Shown here one piece after another: positions 44,431 to 54,010 of a stretch of 64,000 nt of DNA. Source of the stretch: Solitalea lacus. GTDB taxonomy: Bacteria; Bacteroidota; Bacteroidia; Sphingobacteriales; Sphingobacteriaceae. The notes under the pieces were generated by a model. That model did not search any database. It was not told the origin of the DNA and saw nothing but the letters and a program-made list of their open reading frames with translations. A program made the translations under genes and the position numbers. The stretch's first letter is position 1; each line of letters begins with the position of its first letter. The stretch is taken from positions 558,001 to 622,000 of the forward strand of contig NZ_CP091740.1 in assembly GCF_022014595.1 (NCBI RefSeq). The letters run 5' to 3'.

Positions 44431-45228
44431 TTAGTTAGTGAATTTCGTTCCACGGATTTTCTGTGTAATTATTCGTAGTGCAATGATTATATGCGACCCA
44501 ATTGTGCTTAATAATCCATAGTGATTATGCATAATCTCAAAACGTTCAGCTAATGCTTTTTTTAGGTTTTGCCATGATGCTCCTCCTGCCAAATACCTCG
44601 AAATAAATAAATGAGTGTTTTTGATTTGCTGAGCATTTTTCATACAACTGATACACCAGTCGATATCAGCGGCAATTTTATAGTTAAGGTTATACAACGG
44701 CGCAATTGACCGTTTAACAATAAAAGATTGATGACAAACCAGCATTCCCATTCTGAAGCTTTTCCATGTTAATACTTCAGGCGGTCTCAGTCGGCGGGGT
44801 CCAAGACTTTTATTCTCATTATCAACAACTAAGGCATCTCCATAATAAATATCAGCAAGTGAGTTTTCATAAAAAATGGATTCAACAGTTGACGGATGGT
44901 AAAAACAATCCCCTGCATTCATAAAAAGTACAAAGTCGCCAGTGGCCAACTGCAATCCCTTATTCATCGCGTCGTAAATTCCCTTGTCCTTCTCAGATTG
45001 CCAAAGTGCAATATTGTTTTGATAATTTTTTATTATGTCAAGTGTATTGTCCCTTGATGCCCCGTCAATTACAATGTATTCAATGTTAGCGTAGGTTTGT
45101 TCTGTAACACTTTTTAATGTCCGCTCAATAAATGGAGCACCGTTATAAACAATTGTAATTATACTTAAAACTGGTTTTTGAAGGTCCTTTTTTGATGCTA
45201 TTTGTTGTAGTCGGTATCCGCCCTGCAT
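44431..45228 (-). CDS. Family 2 glycosyltransferase
   Basis: A 265-residue GT-A enzyme: LSIITIVYNGAPFIERTLKS at the start, YIVIDGASRDNTLDII (nucleotide site), SEKDKGIYDAMNKGLQLATG and the DxD-like metal motif FVLFMNAGDCFY. It has no membrane helix except possibly the terminal hydrophobic stretch near residues 240-255. The WcaA-like sequence with KGIYDAMNKG is typical of enzymes that add sugars to O-antigen or exopolysaccharide units. It lies 31 bp after a family 4 glycosyltransferase in the same direction, so the two are likely co-transcribed. Confidence 0.9.
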   Translation of the reverse strand: MQGGYRLQQIASKKDLQKPVLSIITIVYNGAPFIERTLKSVTEQTYANIEYIVIDGASRDNTLDIIKNYQNNIALWQSEKDKGIYDAMNKGLQLATGDFVLFMNAGDCFYHPSTVESIFYENSLADIYYGDALVVDNENKSLGPRRLRPPEVLTWKSFRMGMLVCHQSFIVKRSIAPLYNLNYKIAADIDWCISCMKNAQQIKNTHLFISRYLAGGASWQNLKKALAERFEIMHNHYGLLSTIGSHIIIALRIITQKIRGTKFTN

Positions 45229-45259
45229 TGTTATTTTAAGTCGAGATTAGTGTGATGAT

Positions 45260-46513
45260 TTAGTGCAAAAGTGATTTATATAAGTCGGCATGTTTCTTAC
45301 CGACAGCTTCCATACTGAAGCTTTCGAGCACCAGCTGTCGGGCTTGGTCATTTAGCTCTTTCCTATTGGGATGATTAATTGCCCAAAGTATACCCGTGCA
45401 AAAATCTTCTGATGATTTGTACTTTGCAAGATAACCTGTTTCTTCGTGCTTTACCATGTCTGGTACCCCTCCAGTTGAAAATGAAATTACCGGGGTGCCA
45501 CATGCCAAGCTTTCCATAACTGTATTGGGTAAATTATCATCCAAGGTAGTTGTTAGGAAAATATCAGCGGCGGCATATACTGTTGCTAACAGTTCATCAT
45601 TGTTAATGGTGCCCAAATATGAAGTGCTAACACTCATTTGTGGTGTTTCCGTACCTGGTTTATTGCCAAAAATAACAAGTTCAACATTTTTGCAATCATG
45701 CCGATCAGCCAATAAGTCCAAGGCTTCAATTAAATAGGAAACACCTTTATGTTTATCAACTTTTGAAGGCATAAAACCGCTTAGCATTATAAATTTATCA
45801 GCTGATAGCCCAAGTTTTAGACGTGCTTCTACCTTGTCTAATGGTTTAAACAAATTGGCGTCGATAGCATTTGGGATAGTTAAAATTGGAAAGTTGTTCA
45901 ATAATGAGCTGTTCCTAACGGCGCTACCCATCCAATTGCTTGGGGTTACTATCTGAAATCGGTACTTTGAGTATAAGTTGTGTTTTTTCTTCCAAAATTG
46001 ATGCGAAACATCATTGGAGGTACTATTTTTTACAACAGGGCAATTACCACATTGGAGTTTATAGTTTTCGCAATCATATCGCACATGGCAACCGCCGGTA
46101 AATGCGTAACTATCATGAAAGGTCCATACAACGGGTTTTCCAAGTGCCAAAAGTTTTTCTAATGATTTAATTGTTAAAAAACCTTGGTTGGTCCAGTGCA
46201 AGTGTAGAATATCAGCCTCTTTAACAGCTGTATGTTTTTGTATTGATTTTCCAATAAATGGGATAGAAAATGGAATTTTTTCTTTCTTCAGCCGAAGTTT
46301 AGTTAATACCTGTTCAAGCCCAATAAGGGAAAAGGTATAAAGTTTAGTGATAGGGTTGGCAGAAAAGGTTTTGATTTCGGGATGACTGCCGTATTTATAA
46401 TTTACAATAAGATTGCTTTCTATATTATGCAGTTTTAGAGCCTCGTTTAGTCGTGCGGCTGCCCGGGCAGCGCCTCCATTACCATCATAACTGTTTATTT
46501 GCAGTATTTTCAT
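45260..46513 (-). CDS. Family 4 glycosyltransferase
   Basis: A 417-residue GT-B enzyme. The N-terminal domain begins KILQINSYDGNGGAARAAAR and includes ILHLHWTNQGFLTIKSLEKL and WTFHDSYAFTGGCHVRYDCE, the last with cysteines that also recur in GNCPVV. The C-terminal domain has the sugar-nucleotide region MLSGFMPSKVDKHKGVSYLI and the conserved acidic motif DDNLPNTVMESLACGTPVIS. The GGAARAAARL start and the cysteine patch are typical of WcaC-like enzymes of colanic-acid or O-antigen assembly. It is divergent from the methyltransferase gene. Confidence 0.9.
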   Translation of the reverse strand: MKILQINSYDGNGGAARAAARLNEALKLHNIESNLIVNYKYGSHPEIKTFSANPITKLYTFSLIGLEQVLTKLRLKKEKIPFSIPFIGKSIQKHTAVKEADILHLHWTNQGFLTIKSLEKLLALGKPVVWTFHDSYAFTGGCHVRYDCENYKLQCGNCPVVKNSTSNDVSHQFWKKKHNLYSKYRFQIVTPSNWMGSAVRNSSLLNNFPILTIPNAIDANLFKPLDKVEARLKLGLSADKFIMLSGFMPSKVDKHKGVSYLIEALDLLADRHDCKNVELVIFGNKPGTETPQMSVSTSYLGTINNDELLATVYAAADIFLTTTLDDNLPNTVMESLACGTPVISFSTGGVPDMVKHEETGYLAKYKSSEDFCTGILWAINHPNRKELNDQARQLVLESFSMEAVGKKHADLYKSLLH

Positions 46514-46623
46514 TAAAAAATTAATCCGCTATTCTTAAATTATCAGTATTCTTACACCTTTGTAAAACAATTTACTAATCTGTCAAAAGTACATATTCAA
46601 ATACGTAATTTCGTGTGTTAAAA

Positions 46624-47388
46624 ATGGAAACGCAAGCTATTGAAAACAATTTAACCGATCAGCAATTTTGGGCAAACTATTGGGACTCTAAGACAGATAT
46701 TTTGCACGAAATTGGGCCACATTATGTTTTTTTTGATGTTTTCAGAAAAATTATTGCTAAACATTCAATTAAAAATTCCATTGAATTGGGAGGGTTTCCT
46801 GGCTATTTTTCCCTTTTTTTAACAAAGTACTTGAATAAACAAGCTACTCTATTAGATTTTTTTATTCATCCAAAAATTATAAACGAGCTCGAAGTATTTA
46901 ATAATGTTCCTAAAGATAGTATTCGTTTTATTCAGGGTGATTTATTTGACGAAAGCGAAAGAGAAAAATATGACCTTGTTTTTTCATGTGGCCTGATAGA
47001 GCATTTTCAAAATACGAAAGATGTGGTTCGTCGCCATGTTGATTTTTTAAGCAATGATGGCATTTTGCTGCTAACATTGCCAAATTTTACGGGGGTTAAC
47101 GGATGGTTTCAGCGTAAATTTGATAGAGAAAATTACGACAAACACAATATTTCTTCGATGGACCCAATGCTTCTGACGCGAATTTTTGAGGACTTAGGTT
47201 TTGAAGTTGAACATTGTGGTTATTATGGTAAGTTTTCCATTTGGCTTGAAAACCGTCAGCAACAAAATATGGCAGTAAAGATGTTGTTCAGAACCGTTTG
47301 GTTAGCCGGAAAAATGATTACAAAGTTGCTAAATTTTGAAAGCCGTATTTTCTCACCATATATTGTGATATGGGGAAAGAAGAAATAA
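46624..47388 (+). CDS. Class I SAM-dependent methyltransferase
   Basis: A 254-residue enzyme from the ATG at 46624. Motif I is SIELGGFPGYFSLFLTKYL. The aspartate-containing IQGDLFDESEREKYDLVFSC and GLIEHFQNTKDVVRRH are post-I motifs, and FLSNDGILLLTLPNFTG is the usual fourth-strand stretch. About 70 C-terminal residues form a hydrophobic helical tail (MAVKMLFRTVWLAGKMITKL). It lies in the surface-glycan segment and probably methylates a sugar or lipid-linked intermediate; the substrate is unknown. It is followed after 7 bp by the GNGPSLK protein. Confidence 0.83.
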   Translation: METQAIENNLTDQQFWANYWDSKTDILHEIGPHYVFFDVFRKIIAKHSIKNSIELGGFPGYFSLFLTKYLNKQATLLDFFIHPKIINELEVFNNVPKDSIRFIQGDLFDESEREKYDLVFSCGLIEHFQNTKDVVRRHVDFLSNDGILLLTLPNFTGVNGWFQRKFDRENYDKHNISSMDPMLLTRIFEDLGFEVEHCGYYGKFSIWLENRQQQNMAVKMLFRTVWLAGKMITKLLNFESRIFSPYIVIWGKKK

Positions 47389-47395
47389 TGCTGTA

Positions 47396-48274
47396 ATGAT
47401 TGAAAATAGTGTAACCTTCATAAGTGATAAAGTAAGTGCAGCCTTACAAACCATAGTTTCGGTGCTAAAGGTCTTAGTTCGTTCAAAATTCGGATTAAAA
47501 TTACCTGAGGCAACAACCCCAAAGTGTTATATTTTGGGTAATGGCCCATCATTAAAACAATCTATTGAAAAACGACATGCAGAGTTAGTAGACTCCTCAG
47601 TTTCTCTATTTGTTGTAAATAGTTTTGCTGTTTCTCCGCTTTTTGTTGAGCTTAAACCAAAATATTACGTATTTCTGGATCCATATTTTGCAAGCTATAA
47701 TGGCGTTTCAACCCCTATTGATGCTGTAAAGAAAACGTATGAACACTTGCTTAATGATGTAAGCTGGGAAATGACATTGTTTTTGCCGGCCAGAGCTAGT
47801 AAAAACTTATTTTTACAGCAATTGGTAAAGCAGAATCCTAATATTAAGATAAGCTTTTATAACTATGTGGTTTTTGATGGTCTTAATGAAGTTAAGTTTC
47901 AGTTTTTTAAGCGAAATCTCGCAATGCCACAATGCCAAAATATTTTAGGGGCATGTATTTTCATCGCCACAAATATGCAGTTTAAAGAGGTTTTTTTATT
48001 AGGAGCAGATCATTCATGGCACGAACAAATTGCCCTTGATGAAAACAATAACCTGGTGACGATAGATAAACATTTTTATAATCAACAGGGAAAAAGTATA
48101 GTAATGAACACGCATGCTAATAATACGGCTGAATATGGTGTTCATAGCTTCTTCGCATCATTAGCAAAGGCCTTTTTTAGTTATAAAGTGCTTGCTAAAT
48201 ACGCTAAATACAGAGGAGTTAAGGTCAAAAATTGGAGTGAAAAAAGTTATATTGATGCTTTTGAACGAATATAA
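47396..48274 (+). CDS. GNGPSLK-motif protein, DUF115/GT42-like, probable sugar transferase
   Basis: A 292-residue protein. The clearest signal is CYILGNGPSLKQSIEKR at 44-60, followed by LFVVNSFAVSPLFVELKPKY and YVFLDPYFASY. This nucleotide-binding start is shared by CMP-sialic acid transferases (GT42) and the DUF115 family, which includes flagellin-modifying enzymes. Later LGACIFIATNMQFKEVFLLG followed by ADHSWHE fits the second half of such enzymes. It is tightly linked to a methyltransferase and near a PseH-like acetyltransferase, so a nonulosonic-acid or similar transferase is a reasonable inference. No cytidylyltransferase gene is present in the window. Confidence 0.6.
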   Translation: MIENSVTFISDKVSAALQTIVSVLKVLVRSKFGLKLPEATTPKCYILGNGPSLKQSIEKRHAELVDSSVSLFVVNSFAVSPLFVELKPKYYVFLDPYFASYNGVSTPIDAVKKTYEHLLNDVSWEMTLFLPARASKNLFLQQLVKQNPNIKISFYNYVVFDGLNEVKFQFFKRNLAMPQCQNILGACIFIATNMQFKEVFLLGADHSWHEQIALDENNNLVTIDKHFYNQQGKSIVMNTHANNTAEYGVHSFFASLAKAFFSYKVLAKYAKYRGVKVKNWSEKSYIDAFERI

Positions 48275-48393
48275 TAGCATAAATCCAATAAGCCTTTTTA
48301 TATTAGCGGTTTAATTTCAAGTACAAATTCATTACCGAAAACTGTTGCTTGCATTAAAATAAATTCAATAGTAGCAGTATATTTATTTACTTT

Positions 48394-48858
48394 ATGATTG
48401 TCCACCGCCTCGCGAAGTCTACAGACGTTGATTTATATTTTAAATGGGCCAACGAAGATCAGGCTCGTAAAAACTCATACAGCCAAAAAAAGATTGACTA
48501 CCAAACCCATGTTAACTGGTTTAATGCTGCATTAAAAGACGAAAACTCTATTATGCTTGTGTTTGAGTATGAAACTGGAATGGCTATCGGACAAATCCGT
48601 TTTGAACGTCATAACAGTGATACCATTGTTCGTATCTCTATTGATAAAGATTTTAGAGGACGTCTGCTCGCTAAGCAAATGATCATGGATGCCTGTGATT
48701 ATTTCTTTAATCTTTTTCCGGGTGATTTGGTAAGGGCTTATATTCGCAAAGAAAACATGGCTTCTGTACGGGCTTTTGAACATTCGGGGTTTGAGTTTGA
48801 GAAAGAAACCACGGTAAATGAAATTCCAAGCTTTGTTTATACAAAGCGTAAATCATAA
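48394..48858 (+). CDS. GNAT acetyltransferase, PseH-like
   Basis: A 154-residue GNAT protein: DVDLYFKWANEDQARKNSYS at the start is typical of the PseH/nonulosonic-acid N-acetyltransferase group. VRISIDKDFRGRLLAKQMIM is the acetyl-CoA pyrophosphate loop, and IRKENMASVRAFEHSGFEFE ends the fold. PseH acetylates the 4-amino group of the pseudaminic acid precursor. Other Pse genes are absent here, so the substrate could be another amino sugar. It sits between the GNGPSLK protein and the flippase. Confidence 0.8.
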   Translation: MIVHRLAKSTDVDLYFKWANEDQARKNSYSQKKIDYQTHVNWFNAALKDENSIMLVFEYETGMAIGQIRFERHNSDTIVRISIDKDFRGRLLAKQMIMDACDYFFNLFPGDLVRAYIRKENMASVRAFEHSGFEFEKETTVNEIPSFVYTKRKS

Positions 48859-48886
48859 TAAATAGCTTGCCTTTTAAATTTTCCTG

Positions 48887-50365
48887 ATGGGAATAATTCA
48901 AAAACAATTAATAAAGGGCACTATTTACTCCTATTTAGGTGTGGCCGTAGGATTTGTTACTACAATATTCTTACGGCCATTCTGTTTGTCAGAAGAGGAA
49001 AACGGTCTTTTGGCAGTAATTTTAGCATGTTCTTCCATATTGGTACAAGTGTCGAGTTTAGGCTTTCAGTCGGCTTCGGTACGTTTTTTTCCTTACTTTC
49101 GGAATCCAAAGAAAAACAATCATGGTTTCTTATTTCTGTCGGTTATAGTATCATTAATTGGTTTTATACTTTGTTGGGTAATTGTTAGTATTGGAGGGGA
49201 TTTCTTCTGGTCGAATAGCCCTAAAAACCAATTGATCTTTAAGGAATATGGACCAATACTATGGGCTTTGGCTTTTTTTCTTCAGTTTTTTAGTGTACTT
49301 GACAACTACAATAGAGCGCTTTATGATACCGTTACGGGTACTGCATTACGAGAGTTTTACCAAAAATTCTTTGTAGGCCTTTCAATGGCTCTACTGTTAG
49401 TATTTACCTTAAGTTTCGATCAATTTTTGTATGTGTGGCTATTTGCCAATGCATTCCCAACTTTCATCATAGCGTTTAAGCTGGCAAAAGAGAAAAAGTT
49501 GGATTTTACTCCGGACCTTTCTTTTCCGGACAAAAAACTGGTTGCAGGCATGGCTAGTATTAGTGCATTTGCCATCTTGAGCGGTTTCACTACTATGATT
49601 ATTCAGTATATCGATAAATTCATGATCTTTAATCTATTGGGGACTAAGGAGACCGGGGTATACGATATTACTGTTTATTTTGCAGTGGTAATTGCAATGC
49701 CTGCCCGTTCAATGTACAGAATTGCAGGAACCATTATTGCAGAGCATTGGAAAAACGAAGATTACGCCGGAGTTTTATCCCTTTACCGTAAAAGTTGTAT
49801 TAATCAACTTTTAATAGGTTTGTTGCTGTTTATAGGTATTTGGGCCAATATTGATAACGTGTTTCATATTTTGCCACCGGCCTATAAAACAGGTAAATAC
49901 GTTATTTTGTTTGTGGGGTTAGGGAGTTTGATAGATATGGCAACGGGGGTGAATGGGGTAATTTTAGCCACCTCAAAGTATTTTAAATTTGATACCTATT
50001 TTTTTGTGGCGCTTATTCTGGTTATTATTGGAGCAAACTATGTATTTATTCCGAAATATGGATTAACTGGCGCCGCCATTGCAGCTGCCTTAGGAACCTT
50101 CTTGTTTAATTTATTCCGTTTTGCTTTTGTGTGGGCAAAGTTTGGTCTGCAGCCGTTTAGTGTTAACAATGTAGCAATCTTGTTTATTGGGCTAGTTGTT
50201 TTAGCTTTAAATTATTTGTTACCACCATTACCTAATTTTATCGTGGACATAGCAGTGCGATCAGGATTGATTACAGCAATATACATGGGAGCGGTTTATT
50301 GGTTCAGGTTATCACCTGAAATGAACCAGTTGGTAAACAGTAAAGTCAAGGTTTTAAACCGCTAG
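48887..50365 (+). CDS. Polysaccharide-type flippase (Wzx/MOP superfamily)
   Basis: A 492-residue protein with about 12-14 membrane helices. It begins QKQLIKGTIYSYLGVAVGFV, typical of the RfbX/MurJ-like exporters of the MOP superfamily, and has FMIFNLLGTKETGVYDITVY midway. Such proteins move lipid-linked sugars across the inner membrane. It closes the surface-glycan segment and ends at a terminator shared with hisS. The presence of one flippase with a handful of transferases suggests a dedicated glycan, but there is no polymerase or initiating transferase in this segment. Confidence 0.88.
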   Translation: MGIIQKQLIKGTIYSYLGVAVGFVTTIFLRPFCLSEEENGLLAVILACSSILVQVSSLGFQSASVRFFPYFRNPKKNNHGFLFLSVIVSLIGFILCWVIVSIGGDFFWSNSPKNQLIFKEYGPILWALAFFLQFFSVLDNYNRALYDTVTGTALREFYQKFFVGLSMALLLVFTLSFDQFLYVWLFANAFPTFIIAFKLAKEKKLDFTPDLSFPDKKLVAGMASISAFAILSGFTTMIIQYIDKFMIFNLLGTKETGVYDITVYFAVVIAMPARSMYRIAGTIIAEHWKNEDYAGVLSLYRKSCINQLLIGLLLFIGIWANIDNVFHILPPAYKTGKYVILFVGLGSLIDMATGVNGVILATSKYFKFDTYFFVALILVIIGANYVFIPKYGLTGAAIAAALGTFLFNLFRFAFVWAKFGLQPFSVNNVAILFIGLVVLALNYLLPPLPNFIVDIAVRSGLITAIYMGAVYWFRLSPEMNQLVNSKVKVLNR

Positions 50366-50382
50366 ATGTTATTTTGATCAAG

Positions 50383-50420
50383 AATAAAAGCCTTGATATT
50401 AATTTATCAAGGCTTTTATT
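50383..50420. terminator. Bidirectional terminator between flippase gene and hisS
   Basis: AATAAAAGCCTTGATA (50383-50398) pairs perfectly over 16 bp with 50405-50420, with a 6-nt loop. The right arm reaches the first base of the hisS stop codon. Confidence 0.8.
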
Positions 50421-51781
50421 TATGCTAATTTCTCTATTATCATGTCAATGGTCAGTTTCTCTTGCTCGCCACTGGTCATGTTTTTTAGTGTTAATTTTCC
50501 CGACTGCATTTCTTCTTCTCCAATTAAAATTACAAATGGAATTCGTTTGGAATCGGCATATTTCATCTGTTTTTGAAGTTTAGTTGAGCTTGGATATAAT
50601 TCTGAATTAATTCCATTGGCTCTCAATTTTACTAATACGGGTAGTGCATACTTTTCTGCAGCAGAATCAAAATTAGTAATTAGTACTTTAGTTGATGTTA
50701 TTGCACTTTCAGGGAACAAGTTCAAATCTAGCATTACATCGTAAATACGATCGGCACCAAATGAAATACCAACTCCGGTTACACCCTTAAGTCCAAACAT
50801 GCCGGTAAGGTCATCGTAACGACCTCCTCCACCAATAGAGCCCATCTGCACCTCATTTGATTTTACTTCAAAAATAGCTCCGGTATAATAATTTATACCA
50901 CGGGCCAATGTAATATCTAATTCAATTGTGGCATTCTTTAACTCAAAAGAAGAAAGGTAATTGAAAATGGACTCTAATTCCTCAATTCCCTTTTTCCCAA
51001 TTTCTGAAGTAGCCAAGCTTTGCTTCATCACTTGAAGCTTTTCCTCATTTGAACCTTTTAGTTCAATAAACGGATTTAATACTTCAATATTCTGACTTGT
51101 AAATCCACGTTCCATTAACTCTTTAGTAACACCATCATACCCAATCTTGTCAAGCTTATCAATGGCAACAGTCATGTCCACAATTAATTCCGGTTTTCCA
51201 ATAATTTCAGCAATGCCGCTTAAAATTTTGCGATTGTTGATTTTAATGGTGAAATCTTTCAAGCCTAAGCAAGACAGGGCTTCGTCATAAATGCAGATAA
51301 ACTCGGCTTCATTCAATAAAGATTCAGAGCCAACCACATCGGCATCGCATTGGTAAAATTCACGATAACGACCTTTTTGAGGACGGTCTGCTCGCCAAAC
51401 AGGCTGAACCTGGTAGCGCTTAAATGGCATGGCAATTTCGTTTTGACGCATTACTACGTATCGAGCAAACGGCACAGTTAAATCATAACGTAATGCTTTT
51501 TCCGAGATTTCGAATGTTAAGGCTTTTGAGTTACGGTTTTCCAGTTTATTTGAATCTACTTTTGACAAATAATCACCGGAATTAAGCACCTTGAAAATAA
51601 GTTGATCCCCTTCTTCTCCATATTTGCCAGTTAGGGTACTTAGGTTTTCCATCACCGGTGTTTCAATAGGCTGATAGCCGAACTTTTGGAAAACACGTTT
51701 AATAGTATCGAAAATATATGTTCTTCGGGCCACCTCAACAGGCGAAAAATCACGGGTTCCTTTTGGGATGCTTGGTTTCAT
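50420..51781 (-). CDS. hisS: Histidyl-tRNA synthetase
   Basis: A 453-residue class II synthetase. Motif 1 region: [20 protein letters not shown]. Motif 2: [20 protein letters not shown], then DADVVG. The histidine-A motif is [14 protein letters not shown] and motif 3 is [13 protein letters not shown] with [10 protein letters not shown]. The C-terminal anticodon-binding domain (about 360-453) has [17 protein letters not shown]. It charges tRNA-His. The length is normal. It is probably transcribed after the phosphatase gene (90-bp gap). Confidence 0.97.
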   Translation of the reverse strand: MKPSIPKGTRDFSPVEVARRTYIFDTIKRVFQKFGYQPIETPVMENLSTLTGKYGEEGDQLIFKVLNSGDYLSKVDSNKLENRNSKALTFEISEKALRYDLTVPFARYVVMRQNEIAMPFKRYQVQPVWRADRPQKGRYREFYQCDADVVGSESLLNEAEFICIYDEALSCLGLKDFTIKINNRKILSGIAEIIGKPELIVDMTVAIDKLDKIGYDGVTKELMERGFTSQNIEVLNPFIELKGSNEEKLQVMKQSLATSEIGKKGIEELESIFNYLSSFELKNATIELDITLARGINYYTGAIFEVKSNEVQMGSIGGGGRYDDLTGMFGLKGVTGVGISFGADRIYDVMLDLNLFPESAITSTKVLITNFDSAAEKYALPVLVKLRANGINSELYPSSTKLQKQMKYADSKRIPFVILIGEEEMQSGKLTLKNMTSGEQEKLTIDMIIEKLA

Positions 51782-51871
51782 TCGTTGTATATTATGGATG
51801 ATAAGTGTTGAATGCTTATTTTAATGGGTAAAATTAGGTTAATTTTAAATTTCAGCAGGAAATGAAATATT

Positions 51872-52336
51872 TTAATTTCTAGCGCCTACTTGTATTTTAA
51901 TAATTTCATTACAGGCATCTTCAATCTGCTTAAATACAGGGATAAAAAGAGATTCATCATACCATGGATCAGCGACCTCGCAATTTTGTCCTGGGATTGA
52001 GATATTTAGTAATAAATCCACCTTTTCTTTATCGTTATTATTGCGAGCCATCCTAAGAACATTTTTGTAATTCGACTGGTCCATTACGAAAATACGGTCA
52101 AATAAATCAAAGTCAGTAATCGAAAATTGACGAGCACGTAAATCGCTAATATCGATTCCAAAACTTTGGGTGGTTCTTTGTGCCCTTCGATCGGGAGCTT
52201 CGCCAACGTGCCAGTCACCAGTTCCGCATGAGTCTACCTGCCAGCTAAGTCTGTTCTTTTCAATTAAATCACGCATAATGCCTTCTGCCATTGGAGAGCG
52301 GCAAATGTTCCCCAAACACACCATTAAAATTTTCAT
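51872..52336 (-). CDS. Low-molecular-weight protein tyrosine phosphatase
   Basis: A 154-residue phosphatase with the active-site loop VCLGNICRSPMAE (nucleophile Cys7, Arg13) and the general-acid aspartate in VADPWYDES near the C-terminus. The SCGTGDWHVGEAPDRRA stretch is family-typical. Relatives either reverse BY-kinase phosphorylation in polysaccharide export or act on arginine phosphate. The surface-glycan genes lie 1.5 kb away but no BY-kinase is seen, so the substrate is unknown. Confidence 0.93.
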   Translation of the reverse strand: MKILMVCLGNICRSPMAEGIMRDLIEKNRLSWQVDSCGTGDWHVGEAPDRRAQRTTQSFGIDISDLRARQFSITDFDLFDRIFVMDQSNYKNVLRMARNNNDKEKVDLLLNISIPGQNCEVADPWYDESLFIPVFKQIEDACNEIIKIQVGARN

Positions 52337-52440
52337 GCAGCAAAGATAAGTGAAATGCTCTATTTTATTGATGAATAAACGTCTTTGAAGCTCTTCAATT
52401 CAACTCCTTTTTCTATTTTTATCTTATACCAATTCAAATT

Positions 52441-53985
52441 ATGAACACTATAAATATCCCTTCAGTTCTGCAAGAACTGAATATCGAACAAGATAATTTA
52501 GCCTGGAGTACAGGCTTAACCTGGGGAGCGGATGCAGATGCTGAATCCAAAACCATTTATTCTCCTGTTGATGGTAAAGCCATTGCTAAAGTTTCATTTG
52601 CCAATGCTGAAAACTACGATTATGTAATTAAAGCAGCTCAAAAAGCATTTCTGAGCTGGCGTTTATTGCCGGCTCCTAAACGTGGAGAAATTGTACGTCA
52701 GTTTGGAGAAGAGTTAAGGTTGAAAAAGCAGTCATTAGGATCTTTGGTTTCTTATGAAATGGGTAAAAGTCTTCAGGAAGGTTTGGGAGAAGTGCAAGAA
52801 ATGATAGATATCTGCGATTTTGCAGTTGGCCTTTCACGCCAGTTATACGGATTAACTATGCATTCTGAGCGGGCTCGTCACCGCATGTATGAGCAATACC
52901 ATCCGTTGGGAGTGGTGGGTATTATTTCTGCATTTAATTTCCCTGTAGCGGTTTGGGCTTGGAATGCGGCATTGGCTTTGGTTTGTGGAGATGTTTGTAT
53001 ATGGAAACCCTCAGAAAAGACACCTTTGACAGCTATAGCCTGTCAAAAGATTATTGCTAAAATTTTAAACGATAATGGCATTGAAGAAGGGGTCTCCTGC
53101 CTCGTTATTGGCGACAGAGAAATTGGATCATTGATGGCCAATGATACTCGTGTGCCATTAGTATCGGCAACAGGGTCAACTCGTATGGGCAAAGCTGTTG
53201 GGGAAGCAGTAGGAAGACGTTTAGGGAGAAGTTTATTAGAACTTGGTGGAAATAACGCCATCATTATTTCAGAGCATGCCGATCTGAATATGGCTCTTCC
53301 CGGTGTGGTATTTGGAGCTGTTGGAACTGCCGGTCAACGTTGTACTTCAACACGCCGACTGATTATTCATGAATCAGTTTATGAGGCATTTAGGGCAAAA
53401 TTGGTTAGTGCTTACCCCCAGTTACGAATTGGTAATCCTTTGAATGAAAACAACCATGTTGGTCCGTTGATTGATAAGCTAGCCGTAGAAAACTACCTTA
53501 AGGCCATTGAAAAAGCAAAAGCCGAAGGAGCAACCTTGTTGATAGAAGGTGGTGTTTTGAGCGGAAACGGTTACGAATCGGGGTGCTATGTAAAGCCTGT
53601 GATTTTTGAGGCGTCAAATCACTTTGAAATAGTGCAACATGAAACTTTTGCTCCAATACTTTATTTGATGAAATATAAAACCATTGATGAAGCCCTTGCG
53701 CTTCAGAATGGGGTGCCTCAGGGACTTTCATCTGCAATAATGACAACTAATTTGCGGGAAGCAGAAAAGTTCCTGTCGCATGCGGGTTCAGATTGCGGCA
53801 TTGCAAACGTGAATATTGGAACTTCGGGTGCAGAAATTGGAGGAGCTTTTGGAGGTGAGAAGGAAACCGGTGGAGGAAGGGAATCAGGCTCTGACGCATG
53901 GAAAGTATATATGCGTCGACAAACTAATACGATTAATTACGGGACAGACCTGCCGCTTGCTCAAGGTATCAAGTTCGATATATAA
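52441..53985 (+). CDS. Aldehyde dehydrogenase, ALDH7 (aminoadipate semialdehyde dehydrogenase) type
   Basis: A 514-residue NAD(P)-dependent enzyme. The active-site Cys lies in GTAGQRCTSTRRLI and the base Glu in LLELGGNNAIII. The cofactor lysine region is CIWKPSEKTPLTA and the glycine loop VSATGSTRMGKAV. The stretches ISAFNFPVAVWAWNAALALV and EVQEMIDICDFAVGLSRQLY place it in the ALDH7/AmaB-Pcd group, which oxidises L-2-aminoadipate 6-semialdehyde in lysine breakdown. No other lysine-degradation gene is nearby, so the substrate is inferred from family only. Confidence 0.9.
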   Translation: MNTINIPSVLQELNIEQDNLAWSTGLTWGADADAESKTIYSPVDGKAIAKVSFANAENYDYVIKAAQKAFLSWRLLPAPKRGEIVRQFGEELRLKKQSLGSLVSYEMGKSLQEGLGEVQEMIDICDFAVGLSRQLYGLTMHSERARHRMYEQYHPLGVVGIISAFNFPVAVWAWNAALALVCGDVCIWKPSEKTPLTAIACQKIIAKILNDNGIEEGVSCLVIGDREIGSLMANDTRVPLVSATGSTRMGKAVGEAVGRRLGRSLLELGGNNAIIISEHADLNMALPGVVFGAVGTAGQRCTSTRRLIIHESVYEAFRAKLVSAYPQLRIGNPLNENNHVGPLIDKLAVENYLKAIEKAKAEGATLLIEGGVLSGNGYESGCYVKPVIFEASNHFEIVQHETFAPILYLMKYKTIDEALALQNGVPQGLSSAIMTTNLREAEKFLSHAGSDCGIANVNIGTSGAEIGGAFGGEKETGGGRESGSDAWKVYMRRQTNTINYGTDLPLAQGIKFDI

Positions 53986-54010
53986 TTAAAAAGTTGATTA
54001 ATTTTCGTCA

